A stretch of DNA of 5,676 nt, taken from Bacillota bacterium (lineage in GTDB: Bacteria; Bacillota; Clostridia; Christensenellales; Aristaeellaceae). The notes beneath the pieces are model-generated. The model did no database searches, had not been told where the DNA came from, and saw only the letters and a list, made by a program, of their open reading frames with translations. Positions 1 through 5,676 of this stretch are shown piece after piece. Each line of letters begins with the position of its first letter. Positions within the stretch are counted from its first letter, which is position 1. The translations under genes and the position numbers were made by a program. The stretch covers positions 1-5,676 of the forward strand of contig JAEWAH010000127.1 in assembly GCA_023391725.1 (NCBI GenBank), given 5' to 3'.

Positions 1-2261
1 ATCAGTGACTGCTCGATGAGGTTATTCAGCGCTTCCTGGCCGCTTAACAGCACATCATTGCCTTCATACAAAATCCTGTTGAATTCTTCCAGTTCGCCTT
101 TGCGGTTATGCTTAGCCTGATACATGGCGAAATCCGCGTACCGCACCAGATCTTCTAAAATAGTGGCGTCGCTGGGATACCAGGCCACCCCGCAGGAAGC
201 CCTAAGGCGGTAGGGGAGACCACTTGGCAAGGAAATGGTGGTATTGTCGATTTCACGGCAGATCTCGCGGACCACGTTCAAGGCCTCGGCCTTGTTGTTG
301 TAGCCGTAAACAAGTGCATAGAATTCGTCTCCGGAGCGCCGGGCCACCATGATCCTATCCTGACCACGGCCACGCAGGCATTGGGCGAAAGCCTGGATAT
401 ATTCATCCCCCACATTGTGGCCGTACGTATCATTGATATATTTCAGATTGTCCATATCCCACATGGCCAAGGCGCAAACCTTGGCTTCGCCGGGATTGAG
501 CAAAAGCCGCCCGCAGTGTTCCACAAAGCCGCGGCGGTTATATAGATCCGTAAGAACGTCATAATCCCGCTCATAGGCCATTTGCTTCTTTTCCAGGACC
601 TCCCGCGTCACATCCATGACTGTACCCAGGATATCTGAATCCTCCTGAACGGAATGGATCTGGACCCACCGTTCTTCCTCGCCGATCAGGAGTTTATAGA
701 TGTCTTGCTCTCCCTCTTCCCGGTTCAGTTCCAATTCACGAAGCCGCCGGTTAAAATCTCCCGCCTCCATATAACCGTATCCTCCCTCACAGGGGGGCCA
801 GCCCATCAGGTCAAAGAGGCTGCGGCTTAAGAAGACACTGGAAGAATCCCGGACGTGTTCAAATACACCGATGCGTGCGCCGGTCATGGCAATGATTTTG
901 GAGATTTTCGAGGCGGATTCCGCTACAGCGCTGGACAAGTCTTCAATGGAAGCCGTAAGCTGGTCGATCTCGGCAATGTTTAGCTTTGTAAGTGCGACGG
1001 CCTGTTCAGGATTGCTGGTCTTCAATTCCGCTGCCAGCAGGATGATAGGGCGAGTGATCAGGCGGCTGGCCGCCACCGCGCCGATCAAGCCCAGGAGCAT
1101 GGCCAGGAAAAGCGCCAGGTAGATCAATTGCAGTACCTGTGAGGAGAAAGACAAAAGGGCCCCCTTCTCCACAATACCCAGCAGCACCCACTGCTGGTTG
1201 GAAAAGGGGGTATTCGCATTATACAATTGCAACTTTTCCACGCTGGCCAGGGCGCTGCCGCTGCCATTTTGCTCATCCAGGCGAATAATCTTCCCATAAG
1301 CAGCCCCGCCGCTTGTAATGACACTTCCCGGACTGAAAAAGCGCCGGTAACTGATGCCGCTGACGGCCACCTGTTTGAAGGTGTTGCCGCCATCCTCGGT
1401 GATGCCCAGACAGTAGGACCCCTTTTTATTGGGCCATAGATCGCTGTAGTTCATCATGGATAATAGATAGGCTTCCGTCAGGTCAATGCCCATGACGCCA
1501 AACACTGTGCCGTCGGTAGCGATCAGAGGAATGGAATAGGTGATGACTTGCCCGTCATTCCCGCTCAGGGAGAATGCCGGACTCCAGTAGCCATACAAGC
1601 TGGGCTCCATTGCCGTCCCCTTCAAAGCGGCCTGGAAAGGCTGGAAGAAAAACTGTTCGTTGGGGAGCGTGCCATCCTCGGAAAAATGAAACCCCGCGCT
1701 CCAATAGCTATCCAGGGGAATACGAAGCGCCTTGGAGATAGAGGAAAGCCCGCGCTCCATGAGCAGGTCGGAGCCGGTGAGGCTGTAGCTGGCGGAGCTA
1801 TCTGGATCCAGGTCCCGGATGTACAGCCCGGCCCGCACTTCCTGGGCGGGGCGGTTAGGCACTCCGGCCCCATCCAGCACCACAAATGCCCCTGTGACCG
1901 CGTTGCGCCGGAGCATGGTTGTAAGCTCCGGGGCGATGGCGCCAATCAGCTCCTCGTTGAGGGAGGCGTTGGAGCGCACATCGGACCAGGTGACACCTTT
2001 TGCAGCCAGCAGGCTTTCCACAGTATCAAGGATATTCTGTTCCGACATCTCAAAATTGGTCCAGCGCTGGGCCATTGCATTTGACAGAAAATTGGCGCGG
2101 CTTTGGGTACGCTGAGAAAGCAGGCTGTAGGCGTTCTCCTCCATGCGCGGAAGGATATCGCTGCACAGGAAAACAACAGCAAACAAGCCGGTGAAAAGTA
2201 TCACGGCCAGTATAAACTGTAAAAGTATCCTGCGGAAGAGCGATGTCGGCCGCTTTCTCAT
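1..2261 (-). CDS. Membrane-bound Cache-HAMP-PAS-GGDEF diguanylate cyclase, 3' end cut by window edge (probably GGDEF-EAL)
   Basis: This gene encodes a transmembrane c-di-GMP enzyme; 753 residues are visible and no stop is reached. Residues about 12-33 are a signal-anchor helix after a basic start (MRKRP). Residues about 36-370 form an extracellular Cache-like sensor, with the typical strand VFGVMGIDL at 253-261. A second membrane helix spans about 376-399. It is followed by a short HAMP-like linker (ITRP at 402-405), a PAS-like domain (about 455-552) and a joining helix. The GGDEF domain (about 566-725) opens with YDVLTDLYNRR. Its metal and substrate residues D602, N610 and D619 are present, and the signature at 643-647 is SGDEF instead of GGDEF. 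A canonical inhibitory RxxD site is missing. Residues 726-753 resemble the linker before an EAL domain in clostridial GGDEF-EAL proteins, so phosphodiesterase activity may follow outside the window. The ATG start is supported by the TM helix directly after it. The ligand is unknown. Confidence 0.9.
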   Translation of the reverse strand, partial: MRKRPTSLFRRILLQFILAVILFTGLFAVVFLCSDILPRMEENAYSLLSQRTQSRANFLSNAMAQRWTNFEMSEQNILDTVESLLAAKGVTWSDVRSNASLNEELIGAIAPELTTMLRRNAVTGAFVVLDGAGVPNRPAQEVRAGLYIRDLDPDSSASYSLTGSDLLMERGLSSISKALRIPLDSYWSAGFHFSEDGTLPNEQFFFQPFQAALKGTAMEPSLYGYWSPAFSLSGNDGQVITYSIPLIATDGTVFGVMGIDLTEAYLLSMMNYSDLWPNKKGSYCLGITEDGGNTFKQVAVSGISYRRFFSPGSVITSGGAAYGKIIRLDEQNGSGSALASVEKLQLYNANTPFSNQQWVLLGIVEKGALLSFSSQVLQLIYLALFLAMLLGLIGAVAASRLITRPIILLAAELKTSNPEQAVALTKLNIAEIDQLTASIEDLSSAVAESASKISKIIAMTGARIGVFEHVRDSSSVFLSRSLFDLMGWPPCEGGYGYMEAGDFNRRLRELELNREEGEQDIYKLLIGEEERWVQIHSVQEDSDILGTVMDVTREVLEKKQMAYERDYDVLTDLYNRRGFVEHCGRLLLNPGEAKVCALAMWDMDNLKYINDTYGHNVGDEYIQAFAQCLRGRGQDRIMVARRSGDEFYALVYGYNNKAEALNVVREICREIDNTTISLPSGLPYRLRASCGVAWYPSDATILEDLVRYADFAMYQAKHNRKGELEEFNRILYEGNDVLLSGQEALNNLIEQSL

Positions 2262-2284
2262 GGGTTGCTCATGCCTTTCTTCCG
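2258..2284 (-). promoter_or_regulatory. Translation start region with a four-codon mini-ORF overlapping the cyclase start
   Basis: Between the lipoprotein stop and the cyclase ATG (2261) lie 23 bases carrying a purine-rich GGAAGAAAGG stretch (2283-2274). An earlier ATG at 2272 opens a frame of only four codons, whose TGA (2260-2258) overlaps the cyclase start as ATGA. The GGAAG element sits 6 bases from the mini-ORF ATG. The nearest purine element, AAAGG, is 12 bases from the cyclase ATG, which is long for direct initiation. Seen: the spacing and overlap. Inferred: translational coupling, with ribosomes terminating at TGA and restarting on the cyclase. The mini-ORF may also be chance. Confidence 0.4.
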
Positions 2285-3769
2285 TTAGTCCACCATGTTG
2301 CGTGGACGCTGTTCGAACCGAAGCAGGTGTGCGGCTATTTGCAGCTGCCGCTTAAGTTGCTTGAACCACTCCTGAAAATTGCTGTCTGTGGCATACAGCG
2401 CCACTGCTTCTTCCCGGGAAAGCCCCCCAGCCATCTTAAGAAGGACCTGCGCCCTGTCACCGGCGGCTTTCTCCTGCAAACTTCTTTCCAGGATATTGCG
2501 CGTTTCATTGCCGCCGGTAAAAGGCTTTGTGGTAAACAAAGTATAGGTTTCCATCATGTCAAGGCCCACGTCCAGTGTCCTTTGGATGATGGGATTGGGG
2601 GACTGCTTCATGGCGCTTTCCAGCGCCTTGCGGGTATGGATCGCTTTTTTGACGGGAAGATACCCGGATGCGGAAGAAAATGCAGCGTTTTGTTCCTCAT
2701 TGGTGAACCATTTGAGGAAAGTGACCGCTGCCTCTTCCGTTTTGGCGTCGGTTTTCAGGACGGCCATGCCAGCCCCTTGCTGGACGGCAAAGGGCTTTGT
2801 ACCGGAAAAATTAGGCGCAGGATAGATATTGGCTTCAATGGGGTAGGTGCTGCCGTCGGACAATGTCACTTCCGTAGGGAAAAAGGCTGCGCTGGCAGTG
2901 GAACCCACCAGGGCTATCAAATCGCCCGTTTTCACGTCATCGGACCTGAAGCGGCCAAAGGAAGCAAAATAGCCGTTGATATAGGGGATGTAGTAGGAAT
3001 CCCACAAACGCCGCGTCACCGCTTCGTCCATGCGCAGGGAAACCATCCCGTTTGTGATACTGAACAATTCACGGCCTGCCTGGGCGCAGCCTACCAACAG
3101 ATAATTAGCCATGGCATCCCGGCCAAAGAAAGCCTTCCCATCTTCTGGCGTTTCCGTGAGGCTGTCGGTCCAGCGGTAATACTTTTCCGCCAGGCGGCCA
3201 ATGCCCTCCCAAGTGGCAAGTTCTTCTTCCTGCGCTCCCGTGGCCTTGGCAAAAGGCAGCCAGTCCGTGAAGTTCAGCATCAGCACTTCCGTGGCCTTGG
3301 CGATGGGGAAAATGTACAGGCTATCGGTGCCGCTTAAATTTCCTTCTGATAGGTACGATTCCAGGTATTCCGACCTTTCCTCCTGACTGAGATAGGCGTT
3401 GATATCCACCGCCATGCCCAGCTTTCGTACGAGATCCACCGTGTCTGAATAGGCAGCAAACACATCCGGCGCTTCCAGGGCGCCCACCTTGTGCTGCAAT
3501 GCCTCCAGCGTCTTTTGCGCTAAATCGCTGATAGAGCCTTGATTGACAGCTTCCACAACGATGTTTTTTTCTTCGCCTTCCGTTTCGTTAAAGCGTGTTA
3601 CCAGCTCGTCAAACAGCTGCATCTGTACGCCGTTATAGTAATGCCAGACCACAACGGATGTTGGGTCCTCTGTCCTTTTTTCCGGGAATTGCGTGGAACA
3701 GGAGACAATAACGAAAGCCAGAAAAAGACATAACAGCAATGCAAGAAGCTTTTGTATACCGGGTCTCAT
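2285..3769 (-). CDS. Extracellular solute-binding lipoprotein (ABC sugar-type, family 1), orphan
   Basis: This gene encodes a 494-residue lipoprotein of the extracellular solute-binding family best known for sugars and oligosaccharides. The N-terminus is a lipoprotein signal: a basic start, a hydrophobic core (about 8-22) and the lipobox IVSC with the lipidated Cys at 24. The mature protein should be tethered to the outer face of the membrane. The first beta strand (VVVWHYYNG, from 39) and the SASGYLPV segment near 366-373 are typical of the fold. The remaining 120 residues are rather long, ending in a basic amphipathic helix-like tail. The ATG at 3769 is chosen because AAAGAGGAG lies 7 bases upstream; a longer frame from TTG at 3790 would contain that ribosome site. 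No permease or ATPase gene is adjacent: asnB lies upstream and a Cache-GGDEF gene follows after 23 bases. It may therefore serve as a ligand receptor for that sensor. An alternative is a subunit for a transporter encoded elsewhere. The ligand cannot be read from the sequence. Confidence 0.9.
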   Translation of the reverse strand: MRPGIQKLLALLLCLFLAFVIVSCSTQFPEKRTEDPTSVVVWHYYNGVQMQLFDELVTRFNETEGEEKNIVVEAVNQGSISDLAQKTLEALQHKVGALEAPDVFAAYSDTVDLVRKLGMAVDINAYLSQEERSEYLESYLSEGNLSGTDSLYIFPIAKATEVLMLNFTDWLPFAKATGAQEEELATWEGIGRLAEKYYRWTDSLTETPEDGKAFFGRDAMANYLLVGCAQAGRELFSITNGMVSLRMDEAVTRRLWDSYYIPYINGYFASFGRFRSDDVKTGDLIALVGSTASAAFFPTEVTLSDGSTYPIEANIYPAPNFSGTKPFAVQQGAGMAVLKTDAKTEEAAVTFLKWFTNEEQNAAFSSASGYLPVKKAIHTRKALESAMKQSPNPIIQRTLDVGLDMMETYTLFTTKPFTGGNETRNILERSLQEKAAGDRAQVLLKMAGGLSREEAVALYATDSNFQEWFKQLKRQLQIAAHLLRFEQRPRNMVD

Positions 3770-3776
3770 CGGCTGG

Positions 3777-3785
3777 CTCCTCTTT
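3777..3785 (-). promoter_or_regulatory. Shine-Dalgarno site of the solute-binding lipoprotein
   Basis: AAAGAGGAG lies 7 bases before the ATG at 3769. The spacing and match are near ideal, and they settle the start codon in favour of this ATG over the upstream in-frame TTG at 3790. Confidence 0.85.
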
Positions 3786-3800
3786 GACAATTTCGATATT

Positions 3801-3818
3801 TATTGGCCCAATAGGCCA
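3801..3818. repeat. Two overlapping inverted repeats in the leader of the lipoprotein-cyclase unit
   Basis: A 13-base perfect inverted repeat, TATTGG-C-CCAATA (3801-3813), overlaps a second one, TGGCC-N5-GGCCA (3804-3818). The first has a one-base centre, so it suits a dimeric DNA-binding protein rather than an RNA hairpin. The second can form a short 5-bp hairpin in the RNA. Both lie in the predicted 5' leader, roughly 16-33 bases after the expected transcription start. An operator role is plausible but unproven. No known regulator consensus was recognised. Confidence 0.4.
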
Positions 3819-3840
3819 GGTTTTATTTGGCAGTATGAAT

Positions 3841-3869
3841 ATTATAGCAAATACTTCCAGAAAGTACAA
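3841..3869 (-). promoter_or_regulatory. Extended -10 sigma-A-type promoter of the lipoprotein-cyclase unit
   Basis: On the minus strand a perfect TATAAT (3846-3841) is preceded by TGC (3849-3847), giving the extended -10 motif TGnTATAAT. A weak -35, TTGTAC (3869-3864), lies 17 bases upstream; only its TTG fits the consensus. Transcription would begin near 3834, leaving a leader of about 65 bases before the lipoprotein ATG. The cyclase, 23 bases downstream of the lipoprotein, would share this promoter. Confidence 0.7.
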
Positions 3870-3878
3870 TATAAATAG

Positions 3879-3906
3879 AAAAATCCAGCATCAATTTACA
3901 AAATGC
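3879..3906 (-). terminator. Weak terminator-like hairpin after asnB
   Basis: In the asnB transcript a five-pair stem GCATT/GATGC (one G-T wobble; 3906-3888) with a 9-base loop is followed, after four bases, by a run of five T (3883-3879). It lies 25 bases after the asnB stop and just before the predicted promoter, a sensible place for a terminator. However, the stem is short and AT-rich, so termination would be inefficient and read-through into the lipoprotein gene is possible. Confidence 0.25.
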
Positions 3907-3931
3907 ATGCGCATATCTCAGGAATCGCAGG

Positions 3932-5676
3932 CTATGCTAAACGCACTTTGTATTTAGTCATCCAGTAGTCCAGCTGCAAAAAGTAGGCAATGGTCTGTGG
4001 CCCAGTCATCAATTGGCCATACCAGGGCCAGGGCTGATGGTCGGTAAGCAGCTTTTGAAGGCTTTCCCTTTTTATCAGTTGGAAGATAGGCGCATCTTCC
4101 CGGCGGAGCAGATTCTTAAGAAGTTCTGAGACCGCCGCCGTATATTCAGGATGATGGGTCTTGGGGTAGGGGCTTTTTTTACGCCAGAGTACCTCCGGGG
4201 GTAAGACCCCCGCCATGGCTCTGCGCAAAAGGCTCTTTTCCACGCCGTCTTCGTATTTCCACGCCCAGGGCACGCGGTAGAGGTATTCGGCGATGCGATA
4301 GTCGCAGTAGGGGACCCGCACCTCCAGGCCGCTGTACATGCTCATCCTGTCCTTTCGGTCCAGCAGCACCTGCATGAACCAGTCCAGGTTCAGCTTCATC
4401 ATTTCTTTCATGCGGGCTTCCTCGGAGGAAAGACCAGGTAGCTTGGAAGCCCGGGCGCAGGTCTTTTCATACCGCGCCTGAACATACCTTTCCACCGGGA
4501 AATTTGCGGAAAAGTCATCTTGTAGAAAGCTTGCCCGGTAAGCGGTAGATTGGGCCCAGGGGAAACCGTTCTTTGCCCGCACGTTAGGGTCCGTATACCA
4601 GGGGTAGCCGCCAAATATCTCATCCGCGCACTCGCCGGACAGCGCCACGGTGCCCTGCTTTTTGATCTCACGGCAAAAAAGCAGAAGCGAGGCGTCCACA
4701 TCCGCCATGCCGGGAAGGTCCCGGGCATCCACCGAGTCAAACAAGGCACTCACAAGCTCCGGCGTATCTACCACCACGTCATGGTGCACGGCATTGAGGT
4801 TTTCGTTCATCAGGCGGATATAGGTCTCATCGCTGTTAGGTTGGAATTTTCCCGCCTGAAAGTATTTTTCGTTATCCTTGTAAGAGATGGAGAAGGTATG
4901 CAGCTGCTGGCCAAGCTTCGTGAAATGGCGGTCGGCCAGGGAAGATATGATGCTGGAATCCAGCCCGCCGGAAAGAAAGGTGCATACCGGCACGTCCGAC
5001 ACCAACTGCCGGTGGATCGCATCGGTTACCAGTTCCCGCACCGTCTCCACCGTCTGTGCGTAGCTGTCCTCATGTGGCTCATCCGTAAGCTCCCAATAAT
5101 TCGTGATCGTCAGGCGTTCTTTTGTCAGCAGCCCGCATTGACCGGCCTTTAATTCCTGCACACCTTGGAAAACGCCGCAGCCCGGCGTTCTGCCGGGGCC
5201 CAGAAGCAGGATCTCCGCGATGCCGTTTTCATCCAGCTTTGGCTCCGCCAGCGGATGGCATAGGATCGCCTTGAGTTCTGAGGCGAACAGGAACACCCCA
5301 TCTTTGCGGAAGTAAAAGAAAGGCTTTACGCCGATGCGATCCCTGGCGATAAACAGCGTTTGCTCTTTTTCTTCCCAGATGGCAAAGGCAAAGATCCCGT
5401 TGAATTTGTCCACACAACTTTGCCCCCAGGCCGCATATGACTTTAAAAGCACCTCTGTATCTGAATGCCCAGTGAAAGTATAGCCAAGCGCTTTAAGTTC
5501 TGAACGGATCTCCTCCGTGTTGTACAATTCTCCATTATATACCAGTACAAAACGCTTTTCTCCCTGGGAAAAATACATTGGCTGGCACCCATTTTCCAGG
5601 TCAATGACCGCCAGCCGCCTATGCACAAGCCCCGCCTCACGCGTTACGTACAAACCGTCCTGGTCAGGCCCCCGCC
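3932..5676 (-). CDS. asnB: Asparagine synthetase, glutamine-hydrolysing (AsnB family), 5' end cut by window edge
   Basis: This enzyme makes asparagine from aspartate, ATP and glutamine in the cytoplasm; 580 residues are visible and the frame is open at the right edge. The visible part begins at RGPDQDG, normally some 30-50 residues into the protein, so the catalytic N-terminal Cys (usual start MCGI) lies outside. The glutaminase domain shows HRRLAVIDL (18-26), YNGELYN (from 46) and SDTE (71-74), which bind glutamine. The synthetase domain has the ATP pyrophosphatase loop SGGLDSS (235-241) and SGECADEIFGG (from 346). Further conserved segments follow (DRKDRMSMYSGLEVRVPYCD; RKKSPYPKTHHPEY). The full length of about 610-630 would match the longer Bacillus-type AsnB/AsnO enzymes rather than the 554-residue E. 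coli AsnB. Some members of this family instead amidate cell-wall diaminopimelate (B. subtilis AsnB, corynebacterial LtsA), so that role cannot be excluded. A TTG at 5653 is not the start, since conserved family sequence continues upstream of it. Confidence 0.95.
   Translation of the reverse strand, partial: RGPDQDGLYVTREAGLVHRRLAVIDLENGCQPMYFSQGEKRFVLVYNGELYNTEEIRSELKALGYTFTGHSDTEVLLKSYAAWGQSCVDKFNGIFAFAIWEEKEQTLFIARDRIGVKPFFYFRKDGVFLFASELKAILCHPLAEPKLDENGIAEILLLGPGRTPGCGVFQGVQELKAGQCGLLTKERLTITNYWELTDEPHEDSYAQTVETVRELVTDAIHRQLVSDVPVCTFLSGGLDSSIISSLADRHFTKLGQQLHTFSISYKDNEKYFQAGKFQPNSDETYIRLMNENLNAVHHDVVVDTPELVSALFDSVDARDLPGMADVDASLLLFCREIKKQGTVALSGECADEIFGGYPWYTDPNVRAKNGFPWAQSTAYRASFLQDDFSANFPVERYVQARYEKTCARASKLPGLSSEEARMKEMMKLNLDWFMQVLLDRKDRMSMYSGLEVRVPYCDYRIAEYLYRVPWAWKYEDGVEKSLLRRAMAGVLPPEVLWRKKSPYPKTHHPEYTAAVSELLKNLLRREDAPIFQLIKRESLQKLLTDHQPWPWYGQLMTGPQTIAYFLQLDYWMTKYKVRLA

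Noticed and set aside
1548..2084. 178-codon open frame on the plus strand opposite the Cache domain
   Set aside because: It overlaps the sensor-domain coding region in antisense and shows no recognisable motif or supported start.
2243..3337. 364-codon open frame on the plus strand opposite the lipoprotein gene
   Set aside because: It lies entirely antisense to a clear solute-binding protein gene, has no recognisable domain and reads as composition-driven (Gly/His/Cys-rich). The minus-strand gene has a signal peptide, ribosome site and promoter.
3784..3789. Perfect TTGACA on the plus strand, resembling a -35 box
   Set aside because: No -10 hexamer lies 16-18 bases downstream and no plus-strand gene follows; it overlaps the opposite-strand ribosome site region.
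3770..3790. Longer lipoprotein beginning at TTG 3790
   Set aside because: The extra seven codons are the Shine-Dalgarno sequence and spacer of the ATG at 3769, which also gives a normal lipoprotein signal length.
3770..3834. Possible riboswitch, including a c-di-GMP riboswitch, in the leader
   Set aside because: The leader is about 65 bases and AT-rich, with only one short stem; it is too short and lacks the conserved helices of the known c-di-GMP classes.
3903..3914. Overlapping palindromes ATGCAT and ATGCGCAT after asnB
   Set aside because: They have no loop, so they cannot form an RNA hairpin by themselves, and such short palindromes are common; there is no positional support for an operator.
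4550..5152. 200-codon open frame on the plus strand opposite asnB
   Set aside because: It is antisense to the conserved synthetase motifs of asnB and shows no family features of its own.

Overview
The window looks like chromosomal DNA of a low-to-mid GC Bacillota, most likely a gut-type member of the Clostridia. This rests on the style of the c-di-GMP protein, the lipoprotein-type solute-binding protein, the AGGAG ribosome binding site and the TGnTATAAT promoter. No rRNA or marker gene allows a closer assignment. All three real genes are read from the minus strand, so transcription runs from the right edge of the window to the left edge.

Region by region, in the direction of transcription. 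(a) 5676-3932 is a glutamine-dependent asparagine synthetase (asnB family) whose first few dozen residues lie beyond the right edge. (b) 3931-3770 is a 162-base AT-rich intergenic stretch. It holds a weak terminator-like hairpin for asnB, a strong extended -10 promoter, a leader with two overlapping inverted repeats, and a clear Shine-Dalgarno site. (c) 3769-2285 encodes an extracellular solute-binding lipoprotein of the family 1 (sugar/oligosaccharide ABC) type. No transporter permease or ATPase gene adjoins it. (d) Only 23 bases later, 2261 to the left edge encodes a membrane signalling protein: TM, Cache-like sensor, TM, HAMP-like linker, PAS-like domain, then a GGDEF domain with the variant SGDEF. 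Its visible end resembles the linker that leads to an EAL domain in related proteins.

The most interesting reading is that the lipoprotein and the Cache-GGDEF protein form a two-gene signalling unit with its own promoter. The lipoprotein would bind a solute outside the cell and present it to the extracellular sensor, which would change c-di-GMP synthesis or breakdown inside. This is an inference from gene order and domain layout. The asparagine synthetase appears to be an independent housekeeping gene upstream, although no strong terminator separates it from the unit.
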